Below are positions 1 to 8,524 of a DNA stretch of 33,977 bases, piece after piece. The position numbers and the translations under genes were made by a program. The notes under the pieces were generated by a model. It did not search any database. It was not told where the DNA came from and worked only from the letters and a program-made list of their open reading frames with translations. Every line of letters starts with the position of its first letter. Position 1 is the stretch's first letter. Source of the stretch: Vulcanisaeta sp. JCM 16159 (GTDB lineage Archaea; Thermoproteota; Thermoprotei; Thermoproteales; Thermocladiaceae); the NCBI RefSeq assembly GCF_001316265.1, contig NZ_BBDN01000014.1, positions 1-33,977 of the forward strand, read 5' to 3'.

Positions 1-3000
1 TCGCGTAGGTGGGTACTGCATCTTAAATATGCCAGCATTATCGGCGGCCCAATACGAACAATAAGCACACGTAAACATTATCACCTTCTTCTCAGGCTCC
101 TCAGCAAGGCAGCCTCAATCTGAGCCATAATAGCATCATCACTCAACGCATCAAGTGTTATGGCATCCTGTGGGCACTCAGCCACACACGCACCACAACC
201 CTGGCAAGCAGCTGGTATATGCTCAATCCACTTACCTGGCACACCCCTAATGGCACCATATGGACAAGCCTTAATACAGAGACCACACTTAGTGCACTTG
301 GACCAGTCAAACTTCGGTATGAACGGCTCCTTAGTAACATAGCCCTGGGCGAGCATCATTAATGCTCTCGACGCAGCCGCGTAACCCTCAGCAATGGCCT
401 CGGCCACGTTCTTCGGACCCCTAGCTGCGCCTGCTATGAATATACCCGGCGTCATTGTGTCCACGGGGCCGAGCTTCGGGTGAGCCTCCATCAGGAAGCC
501 CTCCTGATCCTTAGAAAGCCTCAGCACCTTGGAAACCTCGTCAGTATCCTCACTAGGCACTAGGCCTATATTGAGGATTATGTTATCGAATGGTACCTCA
601 ACATCATCCCCTAATTCAACGTCATGGACTATTAACTTATTGGTGTCCATCTTTATGGCCTCGGTTAACTCCGCCTTCCTAGGTATCCTAATGAATAGAA
701 CACCTGCATCCCTAGCCTTCTTGTACAGGTCTTCAACCTCAGGATCTACGCCCATAATGTCCCTGTATATCAATACAACATTCTTACCCTGACCCCTTAA
801 TTCAATGGCTTTGCTTAGACCCACAGCGCAGCAGTACCTCGAACAGCCCCTACCACTTGTCCTTGAACCAACACAGTTTATTATCGCCACATTCTTACCT
901 TCAACAGTCTTCCCATTCTCAAGATCGAGTGTTGTTAATACCCTTGGATCCTTACCATAATTAAATTCCGTCGGCATGTACGGCTTAGCACCTGTTGCAA
1001 CTATTATGGCCCCCACATCAAGCTCAGTACCATTACTGAGAACCACGTGGAAGTTACCTGTGAACCCAGACACATCCTTAATCGTAGTGCCAAGCATAAA
1101 CTTAACACCAACCTCTCTAGCCTCCTCAACCATCCTATCAAGCAATTTTCTGGCTTCAATACCCTCAGGCTCAAGCTATTTAAGCGCCTAAGCATTCCAC
1201 CACATTCATCAGCCTTCTCAACAAGTATCGTCTCAATGCCGGCGCCGGCCAATCCCGTGGCCGCCGCAAGCCCCGCCGGACCACAACCGACGACTAACGC
1301 CCTCTTAATAACTGGCAACTTTATCGTCTGTAATGGCACCATATGGTGGACCTTAGCTACTGCCATTCTTATCATGTCCTTTGCCTTTTCTGTGGCTATC
1401 TTCCTGTCGTTGTGAACCCAGGTATCCAGGTTCCTAATGTTCGTCATCTCCACAAGGTAAGGATTAAGACCAGCCCTCCTCGCAGCATCCTGGAAAAACC
1501 TCAAATGCGTAACTGGCGAGCATGAGGCAACAACGACTCTATTCAATTTCTTCTCCTTAATAACCTCGGTTATTCTGTCTAATGATGACTTAGCGCATGC
1601 AAACTGAAGGTCCTCAGCGTGAACCACATCAGGCATTTGCTTAGCAGCTTCCACTAGTGCTGGTACGTCAGCAACCCCAGCTATGTTAGTGCCACAATGA
1701 CAAACGAAGACCCCAACCCTAATTGGGTATGGCTCTATGGTCTCCTCGTACTTCTCCTCCTCAATCACTCCGGGACTTGCATACCTAATCGCCTGTATTG
1801 CTGAGGCTAACCCAGTAACCACGGATTCTGAAATATCCCTAGGGCCGCTTGCTGAACCAGCCACGAAAATACCGGGCCTCGTTGTTAATGTTGGGTTGGT
1901 GGGGTCAGTCCTTACAAAACCAACCCTATCTAGTGAAATACTCAATATCTTACTCAACTTACTCATGTCATTCACAGGCTTTGCAGAGGGTGCTAGGACG
2001 ACCATATCATACTCATTTACAGCGACCTTCTTATTCCTCGTGTCCTCAAACCTAACGATTATCTTACCATTCCTCTCGCCAAGTATTTCAGGCCTGCCCC
2101 AAACAATGTTTATACCCTCCTTTAGAGCCCTGTCGAAGAAACCCTCGAATCCCTTACCGTACGTCCTGACATCATTCATGTACATTATAGTCACATTTTT
2201 AATGCCATGAAGTACCTTGGCGTATATACCCTGCTTAAGCAGGTAGGTGCAGCAGAACCCGGAACAATAATCATTATGCTTATTATTTCTCGAGCCAACA
2301 CAGGACACAAGCAATACGTTCTCTGGTTCTTCACCGGTGCTCGGTTTAACAACGACACCACTTGATGGTCCTGATGCATTAACGAGCCTTTCGAACTCCA
2401 TTGACGTAACCACGTCCATGTACCTACCATAACCATACTCCCCAAGTACGTCACCCTTCTCTAACTCAAAACCTGTGGACACAATTACGGCAGCGACGTC
2501 GCGCACTATGACCTTGGGCATCATTGTGTATATTATGGCGTTCCTATCACATGCCTTGGCGCATCTATCGCATGGGAAGTAATTCGGCGGTTTGTTCAGG
2601 CAATGATCAATGTCGAGCATATATATTCCTGGTTCTGCCTGTGGGAATGGTAAGTATATTGCCTTCCTAGCACCAATACCTGCCTCAAACTCGCTGGGGA
2701 CAATTACAGGGCATACATCCTCGCATTGACCGCACTTAGTGCAGTCCTCAGTTACGTACCTCGCTTAACGAGTATCCTAGCCTTAAAATCACCTGGTGAG
2801 CCCGTTAAATCAAGCAGTTCAGCAGGGGCAAGCAATTCAATGTTTGGGTGTCTCGCAACATCACTTATCAATGGTCCTTCTATGCATATGCTGCAGTCTA
2901 GTGTTGGGAACGTCTTATCGAGCATTGCCATCTTACCGCCAATGGCAGGTGACTTCTCAACAAGCGTAACCCTATAGCCCATGTTAGCCAGGGCAAGGGC

Positions 3001-3054
3001 AGCCTCAATACCAGCAATACCGCCACCCAGGATTAGAATTCTATTGGTTGGCAT
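1..3054 (-). CDS. hdrA: HdrA-like electron-transfer flavoprotein, duplicated HdrA fused to MvhD (partial, three frame breaks)
   Basis: Predicted cytoplasmic FAD/iron-sulfur subunit of a heterodisulfide-reductase-type (Hdr/Qmo-like) complex. Order of domains: an FAD Rossmann motif (GGGIAGIEAALA) with LDKTFPTLDCSIC; a ferredoxin-like segment (CTKCGQC, then CDRCAKAC); a flavoprotein core with VSCVGSRNNK; then the usual HdrA N-terminal domain (VGVFVCHCGTN); a second FAD motif (VGCGPAGLAAATG) with NCVGSRTSGRG; two 4Fe-4S motifs (CTKCGLCIKACP, CQGCGACVAECP); and finally an MvhD start (MFTCAYCSYWAAD) leaving the window. At least 1,019 residues, so a QmoA-like copy precedes a complete HdrA. Frame breaks at about 2760, 1172 and 105 each look like one missing base in a short run. 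The ATG at 3054 follows the korC stop by 4 nt, suggesting co-transcription. The physiological partner (disulfide, sulfur or ferredoxin) cannot be told from sequence. Confidence 0.85.
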
Positions 3055-3058
3055 CAAA

Positions 3059-3650
3059 TCACCTTAACCTCTGCAGATACTTCCTACCATAATCAAGACC
3101 TGCCTGGAATGCTTTTATGTTCATTTCCTGAATCGATGTATCGAGTTTACCAGCCCTTCTTGTCACATTTTTTTATTGCGTTAATTATATGGTCTTCCTT
3201 TAGTAATGGGTCAAGGATGGCCGTTATAACACCGACCAAAACAACATTCATTGTTAATCTTCTGCCTGTTACGTTCTCGGCTATTTCAGTTGCAGGTACA
3301 GGAATTATTACATAATCACTTGTATTTGTGATTGATGGCTTATAAATCGTATTTTCATAAATAAATATACCACCTCTACGGAGACTCTTAAATTCCAGGT
3401 TAAATGCCTGTTGCGTAGTTGCGAGGAATATGTCGGCCTCATCAATGAGCGGGTAATCAACCATCTCCTTAGCTATTATGAGGTCAGCCCTGGACCAACC
3501 ACCCCTCTGCTCTGGGCTATACGTTATTGTTAATATTGAGTCAAGACCACCCATTGCGGCTGCCATACCAAGAAGCCTACCAGCAAAGACTATGCCATGG
3601 CCGCCAAGCCCCATGAGCCTGATACGTATCTGATCGAACTGTTGTAGCAT
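3059..3650 (-). CDS. korC: 2-oxoacid:ferredoxin oxidoreductase, gamma subunit (KorC type; one frame break)
   Basis: Gamma subunit of the enzyme that oxidatively decarboxylates 2-oxoacids with CoA and ferredoxin. The N-terminus carries the family glycine-rich motif GLGGHGIVFAGRLLG, followed by TYSPEQRGGWSRADLII, typical of KorC/PorG proteins. The frame breaks at the 7-T run 3168-3174; removing one base joins it to a tail ending DYGRKYLQRLR, for 196 residues, a normal length. The stop at 3059-3061 lies just before the hdrA start. A 113-nt AT-rich gap separates it from korB, with a possible promoter and a T-run terminator, so korC-hdrA may also be transcribed on its own. Substrate preference is inferred from the alpha and beta subunits. 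Confidence 0.87.
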
Positions 3651-3680
3651 ATTTTTCTATTGATAAATAATCATGAAACC

Positions 3681-3688
3681 TTAATAAA
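3681..3688 (-). promoter_or_regulatory. Putative TATA box for korC-hdrA
   Basis: On the minus strand the octamer TTTATTAA sits 31-38 nt upstream of the korC ATG, in an AT-rich gap. The spacing fits an archaeal TATA box with a very short leader. The gap is AT-rich throughout, so this is a weak call. Confidence 0.35.
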
Positions 3689-3737
3689 CTTTATTCTAAT
3701 TTAATAAAAATTATTTTAAATTATACGAAAATATGAG

Positions 3738-3745
3738 AAAAAAAA
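3738..3745 (-). terminator. Putative T-run terminator after korB
   Basis: Eight consecutive T on the minus strand begin about 19 nt after the korB stop. Archaeal RNA polymerase commonly terminates at such U-runs without a hairpin. It would separate korA-korB from korC-hdrA transcripts, at least partly. Confidence 0.4.
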
Positions 3746-3763
3746 GTTTAAAATTCACGATGA

Positions 3764-4600
3764 TTATCTATACGATATGGGTCTCTCTCTTTTCACAAAA
3801 TTTCCCAGGATAATCTTCTTCATACTGAAATCAATCTCTAAATCCGCCAGATTCGCATTATGGTCAATCACTGGTCTTTCTCTTAATATCTTCATTAGAT
3901 CGACGGCATCACCCATTGCATTCCTATCGGTATAGATAATACAAGGTGATAACACTTCAATAACGGCGAAACCCTTAACCTTAAACATTTCAAGGAGGGA
4001 TTGATAAAGCTCATTCTGATGAAGAACCGTCCATCTGGCCACGTACGAGGCACCCGCAGCGTATGCCAATAATGGCACGTTAAATGGATTCTCGTAATGA
4101 CCATATGGCGATGTCGTCGTCTTAGCGCCCTTGGGCGTTGTTGGACTGTACTGGCCACCCGTCATTCCATAGATGAAGTTATTGACTATTATGACGTTAA
4201 TATCATCATTCCTCCTGGCCGCATGTATGAAGTGGTTACCACCTATGGCGAGGATATCACCATCACCGCCAACTACCGTCACCTCAAGTTCAGGGTTAGC
4301 CATCTTTAACCCAACGGCAAAGGGTATGGCCCTACCGTGGGTTACGTGGTACGCATCTAGTTTTAAGTATCCGCCAAGTCTACCTGTGCAGCCTATGCCT
4401 GTGACTATCACGTGCTTTTCAATCGGTATTCCCGAATTCTTTATGGCCCTAGCCAATAATTTAAGAAGTATGCCTAACCCACAACCCGGGCACCAAATGT
4501 GCGGTAATCTATCAATCCGTATCAAGTCCTTAATATCCTCATAGGACTTAGGCAGCTCCACCTTAACTCCCGTGGTCGTTACCTCAGCCTCCACACTCAT
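3764..4600 (-). CDS. korB: 2-oxoacid:ferredoxin oxidoreductase, beta subunit (KorB type)
   Basis: Thiamine-diphosphate-binding beta subunit, 278 residues and intact. It shows the cysteine motif HIWCPGCG (Cys37, Cys40) and GIGCTGR (Cys71) that ligate a 4Fe-4S cluster in this family. The ThDP/Mg motif is VVGGDGDILAIGG, followed by NNFIYGMTGGQ, the signature of 2-oxoglutarate-type beta subunits. The HVTHGRAIPFAVGLK segment is also typical. Its ATG overlaps the korA stop (ATGA), showing translational coupling. 2-Oxoglutarate is the likely substrate by similarity, but archaeal enzymes of this group often accept several 2-oxoacids. Confidence 0.92.
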   Translation of the reverse strand: MSVEAEVTTTGVKVELPKSYEDIKDLIRIDRLPHIWCPGCGLGILLKLLARAIKNSGIPIEKHVIVTGIGCTGRLGGYLKLDAYHVTHGRAIPFAVGLKMANPELEVTVVGGDGDILAIGGNHFIHAARRNDDINVIIVNNFIYGMTGGQYSPTTPKGAKTTTSPYGHYENPFNVPLLAYAAGASYVARWTVLHQNELYQSLLEMFKVKGFAVIEVLSPCIIYTDRNAMGDAVDLMKILRERPVIDHNANLADLEIDFSMKKIILGNFVKRERPISYR

Positions 4601-6099
4601 CCTTCAATCACCTTTCTCACATTATTAATTACATAATCAGGATCTGGAATATAACCAGGGGCGTAAGGTACGTGCTCCACTGGAACACCTCTCGAGAACT
4701 CCCTAACCACGTGGTACATCTTACCCATGTTAACCTCAACAGTTACGAACTTCTGAACGCCTCTAGAGGCCAAATTCTCTACAACCCAGCCTGGGAATGG
4801 CCACGCGGTCTTTGGCCTAAGCATGCCGACCCTGTAGCCCTGTGCCCTCAGCACCTTTATTGCCCTCCTCACGGAGCCTGATGTTGAACCGTAGGACACA
4901 ATTACGTACTCTGCATCATCGAGCATGTACTCCTCCCACTCGGCTATTTCCTTCTCATTCTCCCTAATCTTACGGACAAGCCTCATCACAAGCCTAAACG
5001 ACGCATCCCTATCCGTGGTCGGGTATCCCTTGTCAGTATGCGTCAATGATTCATTATTAGCCCTATAGCCGGTGCCGGCTATAGCCATTGGCGGTACTAA
5101 GTACCTACTGTCGTATGGCAAGTATTGGTCTGGGGGTACCGTGGGCTTCGGCCTCTCCACAATCTCTATCTCATCGAACTCGGGAACCCTAACCTTACCA
5201 TACATATGCCCAACTAATTGATCAGATAGCACAATGGCCACAACCCTATACTTCTCAGCCATGTTAATTGCCTTTATTGTAAAGTCAAAGGCCTCCTGAG
5301 GATTGGCCGGTAAGTAAGCCACTATCTCATAATCACCATGCGAACCATACTTAGCCTGCAGTATGTCTCCCTGCCCTAATAATGTCGGTATTCCAGTTGA
5401 TGGGCCTGCCCTCATTACATCAACAATCAGCGCTGGAATCTCGAGCATTGAACCAAGCCCAATCTCCTCCTGCATCAGTGAGAAGCCTGGACCTGATGTT
5501 GCCGTCATTGACTTAACCCCAGCGGCTGATGCCCCGAGCACAGCCATTATACTGCCTATCTCGTCCTCCATCTGTATGAACTTACCACCAACCTGCGGTA
5601 GCCTGTACGACATGTACTCCGCAATCTCATTTGATGGGGTTATTGGGTAACCGGCATAGAACCTACAACCAGCGGTTATTGCACCCTCGGCAACGGCCGT
5701 ATTACCATCTAGGAAGTGAATGCCAGGCCTTAACAGTTTATCCAGGTCCTTCTTATAGAGTTCAGCTACCGTGGGCATGCTACTCACCCCGTAGTACTTA
5801 TCGTATGTTATGTACTCCTCAGAAACAACCGTAATTGCGAAGTCTGGGCAAACCTTCTCACACATTTTACAGGCGACGCAGTCAAGTTCCTTACCCGGCT
5901 TAACAACTGGGTAGTGATAGCCCTTGGAATTAACGTCCTTGGACTCCTCAAGGACACCGTTGGGGCAGAACTCAATGCAGAACCTGCAATCCTTACAAAG
6001 ATCAATATTAACGATAATCTTACCAATCGGCCGTTTCATCTTGTGGAGATTTACGAGCCTACGCATGGACCAGACCTCGTCTTGTTGAACCAAAGCCAT
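4597..6099 (-). CDS. korA: 2-oxoacid:ferredoxin oxidoreductase, alpha subunit with N-terminal ferredoxin domain (KorDA fusion)
   Basis: A 500-residue fusion of a two-cluster ferredoxin (KorD) and the alpha subunit (KorA). Residues 35-45 give CKDCRFCIEFC and 74-84 give CVACKMCEKVC, two 4Fe-4S sites. The alpha domain begins near residue 135 with EGAITAGCRFYAGYPITPS and contains TATSGPGFSLMQE and MRAGPSTGIPT, characteristic of KorA. The C-terminal domain (VSYGSTSGSVRRAI) is the transketolase-like domain II. The frame stays open to 6201, but I place the start at 6099 because an AGGAG ribosome-binding site lies just before it and a TATA box about 30 nt upstream; the upstream lysine-rich stretch looks non-coding. 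First gene of the kor-hdr cluster, divergent from rio1. Confidence 0.9.
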   Translation of the reverse strand: MALVQQDEVWSMRRLVNLHKMKRPIGKIIVNIDLCKDCRFCIEFCPNGVLEESKDVNSKGYHYPVVKPGKELDCVACKMCEKVCPDFAITVVSEEYITYDKYYGVSSMPTVAELYKKDLDKLLRPGIHFLDGNTAVAEGAITAGCRFYAGYPITPSNEIAEYMSYRLPQVGGKFIQMEDEIGSIMAVLGASAAGVKSMTATSGPGFSLMQEEIGLGSMLEIPALIVDVMRAGPSTGIPTLLGQGDILQAKYGSHGDYEIVAYLPANPQEAFDFTIKAINMAEKYRVVAIVLSDQLVGHMYGKVRVPEFDEIEIVERPKPTVPPDQYLPYDSRYLVPPMAIAGTGYRANNESLTHTDKGYPTTDRDASFRLVMRLVRKIRENEKEIAEWEEYMLDDAEYVIVSYGSTSGSVRRAIKVLRAQGYRVGMLRPKTAWPFPGWVVENLASRGVQKFVTVEVNMGKMYHVVREFSRGVPVEHVPYAPGYIPDPDYVINNVRKVIEG

Positions 6100-6101
6100 A
6101 T

Positions 6102-6136
6102 CTCCTAAATTCTTTTCATTAGAAATACTTTTAAAT
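6102..6136 (-). promoter_or_regulatory. korA: Promoter and ribosome-binding site of korA
   Basis: Minus strand: ATTTAAAAGT (6127-6136) resembles an archaeal TATA box, about 28-37 nt before the chosen ATG. AGGAG at 6102-6106 is a Shine-Dalgarno sequence with 2 nt to the ATG. Together they decide the start at 6099. Confidence 0.5.
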
Positions 6137-6269
6137 CTTTTTTTCTTCTTCAATCGTACAATACCCATTGATTTTAACCTTTTGCATGCATTTTTATTCA
6201 TCTTTATATATTGAATTCATTAGAATATTTCTCATGGGAGTAAGCAAAATGGCTTTTACGGACCAAATT

Positions 6270-6280
6270 AATATATAAAG
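6270..6280 (+). promoter_or_regulatory. TATA box of rio1
   Basis: AATATATAAAG lies 24-34 nt upstream of the rio1 GTG. No Shine-Dalgarno sequence is visible, so a leaderless transcript starting near the GTG is likely. Confidence 0.5.
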
Positions 6281-6303
6281 TACCAATTTGTTTCATTAAT
6301 CCA

Positions 6304-7181
6304 GTGGGTAATCACGATATTGATAGGATCGTCCGGGAGAGAATGGAGAGTAGAAGGTTTAGACTAAAGGATATTGATCAGTTGAAGACCGTTGATGATG
6401 TATTTGATCAATACACGATAGATGCCTTGAGAGAACTAATGAATAGGCGCGTTATTGATGAGGTTTATGGCCCAGTTGCGCAGGGTAAGGAGGCCAAGGT
6501 CATATGGCTAAGGCACCCGACGGCACAGACATCGCACTAAAGATCTTTTATACATCAACGGCACAATTCATTAGGGGTAGGTACAAGTACCTGCTCGGTG
6601 ATCCACGATTTACAGGTGTTAGGATTACTAATACGAGGAAGCTCATTGAGTATTGGTGCAGGAAGGAGTTCAGTAACTTAGGTGATGCTTACAACGCGGG
6701 TGTCAGGGTGCCTAAGCCAATAACCTTTAATAGGAATATCCTGGTCATGGAGTTCATAAGCTATAAAGGAATAAGCGGTATACCGGCGCCACTGATCAAG
6801 GATGAACCACCTGAAAACCCTGCGGCTGCCTACTTAACAATAATTAAGTATGTGGAAAGAGCATTTATTTTGGGTAAGATAATCCATGCAGACCTAAGCG
6901 AGTTTAATATCGTTAATACGGGCAATGAATTAGTAATAATTGATTGGGGTAGTGCCGTAAAGGCAAACCACCCCAATGCAACCGAGTTCTTACTAAGGGA
7001 TATCGAGAACGTGAATAGGTACTTCAGTAGGGAGTTCCGTATCGAAGTATTCAACAGCAAAGTATTACTCAATACTCTACTGCGTAGATATGAGCATAGG
7101 GATAAGGCAATGAGTGATGACGATGACTGGTTATTAATTAATGGCAAGAGATTAATTGATGAGTTATCGGCCAATAATTAG
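6304..7181 (+). CDS. rio1: Rio1-family serine/threonine protein kinase (one frame break)
   Basis: Atypical protein kinase/ATPase that in archaea and eukaryotes acts in late small-subunit ribosome maturation. Features: N-terminal helical part (KTVDDVFDQYTIDALREL), nucleotide loop GPVAQGKEAKVI, catalytic lysine in IALKIFYTSTAQF, the Rio1-type RGRYKYLLGDPRF, hinge VMEFISYKG, catalytic loop HADLSEFNI and metal-binding IDWGSAV. The frame breaks at GG 6506-6507; one added G gives VIWAKAPDGTDIALKIF and 292 residues, a usual Rio1 length. Acidic C-terminus (SDDDDDW). A GTG start is chosen from the TATA spacing. Transcribed divergently from korA. Confidence 0.9.
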
Positions 7182-7462
7182 GTGACAACACCGTATACTT
7201 AGACAGTAATTTAATATGGCAACTAGGCATTGATGACGCTTCCAATACTGCCCGAACATAAGCCATTTACTTCTCTTTAATTTAAAGGATGGAGACTTCC
7301 TTTCCGTAACGTATTGATTATCGGCTTTTGGTTCTCTTTCAATTAACTTACCTAGAGCGACTTAGTAAAAATATTGACTAAATATTGACTAATGACCTAA
7401 CATCAAGTACGGCGTTGGTCACCACCGGCAAGAGGGGTGGAATACTTGATTACGTAGGTTAA
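7182..7462. other. Intergenic stretch with a short tandem repeat
   Basis: No gene recognised between the converging rio1 and the next orphan gene. The 11-mer AAATATTGACT occurs twice in tandem near 7370-7392. Nothing else interpretable was seen. Confidence 0.4.
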
Positions 7463-7835
7463 TTACTGAGCTTTAGTGTCTCTCTCGCCCTGTTTCGTTA
7501 ATGAATCATTAATTATACGTATTAACTCACATATCTCCTCACAAATACTTAATGGTTTTACATTCGAGTACACATACTCTATTATCATTATAGGTGTTGC
7601 ATACGTATTGATCCAGAATTCGGCAAAAAAACCTTCCATCTCTATCTACCAAATGAACCTCCATATTACTATTATTACTGAACCTAATCATATACCTTGA
7701 CCCATCAGTAAATGACTGTCTCTCCACTGAACTTGCATTACAGGTTCTCATAAGCAAATCAGCCACTAAACCGGCAATACGCATACTCACTAAGTCCCCC
7801 TTTTCAATGCCTATTTTTAAACCATGCCATTCCAT
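7463..7835 (-). CDS. Hypothetical soluble protein (one frame break)
   Basis: I do not recognise this family. As read, the frame ends early at 7539, but an alternative frame after the 7-A run 7625-7631 (poly-T on the coding strand) continues smoothly. Removing one base gives GRFFAEFWINTYATP and a further helical tail (EEICELIRIINDSL) to the TAA at 7463, for 123 residues. ATG 7835 (MEWHGLKIG) is preferred over the upstream TTG at 7856. The predicted product is mixed beta then alpha, with charged ends and no signal peptide or membrane segment. The coherent joined frame is the main evidence that it is real. Confidence 0.55.
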
Positions 7836-7875
7836 CCCGACGCAGTACAGAACCAATTCAATTCATGTCGAGTAA

Positions 7876-8418
7876 TTACTTAATTATGATTGTATCATCA
7901 TCGTCATCACTAGACTGAGACTTAAACATCATAATGAAGAACTTATACAGCGATGATAATTTACCATTAAGTAAATCCTCAATTAATTGCCATGATGTGG
8001 TTAACAATCCAGCGTCGTAGAGCGCAAGTCCAAAACCGAGGTAATGATCACCGATTAATTGCGGGTCTGATATTGTAAGTCCTAAGCCCGCATAGTGAAT
8101 TATTGATACGTATGTGAAGTATATGAGGGCTATTATGAAGAACGTGATGTAGGTGATCATTAATGCCTTAGCCCTAGAGGTCATCTTGCTAAAGTTTCCC
8201 CTTAATTGCTTGATCATCGTTATTGACGATATGACTAGCATGGAAAGCATGAACATGAACACAGGCGTTATCACGAGTATTGTCAAGTCAGCTGTGCCGT
8301 AAATCCACAGTTCAGTAAGTACGTAATCCACGGCAACTGCCATGGCCAGGGCAGACACTAGCGACATTATGTATACGTACCGCACATAGTCCTGAATACT
8401 GCCCGTATTAACTGACAT
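7876..8418 (-). CDS. Hypothetical integral membrane protein
   Basis: About 180 residues with roughly four hydrophobic segments: VYIMSLVSALAMAVAVDYVL, ITPVFMFMLSMLVISSI, LMITYITFFIIALIYFTYV and a weaker one near LGFGLALYDAGLLT. It ends in an acidic run, SSDDDDDT. No family recognised. The start is set at ATG 8418 rather than the upstream TTG, because a TTAAATATT TATA-like sequence lies near 8450. It is divergent from reverse gyrase, about 107 nt apart. Function unknown. Confidence 0.65.
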   Translation of the reverse strand: MSVNTGSIQDYVRYVYIMSLVSALAMAVAVDYVLTELWIYGTADLTILVITPVFMFMLSMLVISSITMIKQLRGNFSKMTSRAKALMITYITFFIIALIYFTYVSIIHYAGLGLTISDPQLIGDHYLGFGLALYDAGLLTTSWQLIEDLLNGKLSSLYKFFIMMFKSQSSDDDDDTIIIK

Positions 8419-8488
8419 ACTACTCAAGCATTATCATTGTAATATCAATATTTAACCCTATCAATTAAGATCTCGGTTGGTAACGAAT

Positions 8489-8519
8489 GTTTATTAAGGG
8501 GTTTAATTATGTGATGAGG
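8489..8519 (+). promoter_or_regulatory. rgy: Promoter and ribosome-binding site of reverse gyrase
   Basis: GTTTATTAAG at 8489-8498 is a TATA-like box 27-36 nt upstream of the ATG at 8525. GATGAGG at 8513-8519 can serve as a Shine-Dalgarno sequence. Confidence 0.45.
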
Positions 8520-8524
8520 ATTAA

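Noticed and set aside
6100..6201. Upstream extension of korA by 34 codons
   Set aside because: Lysine-rich, AT-rich, and it covers the TATA box; an AGGAG site and conserved domain start both favour 6099.
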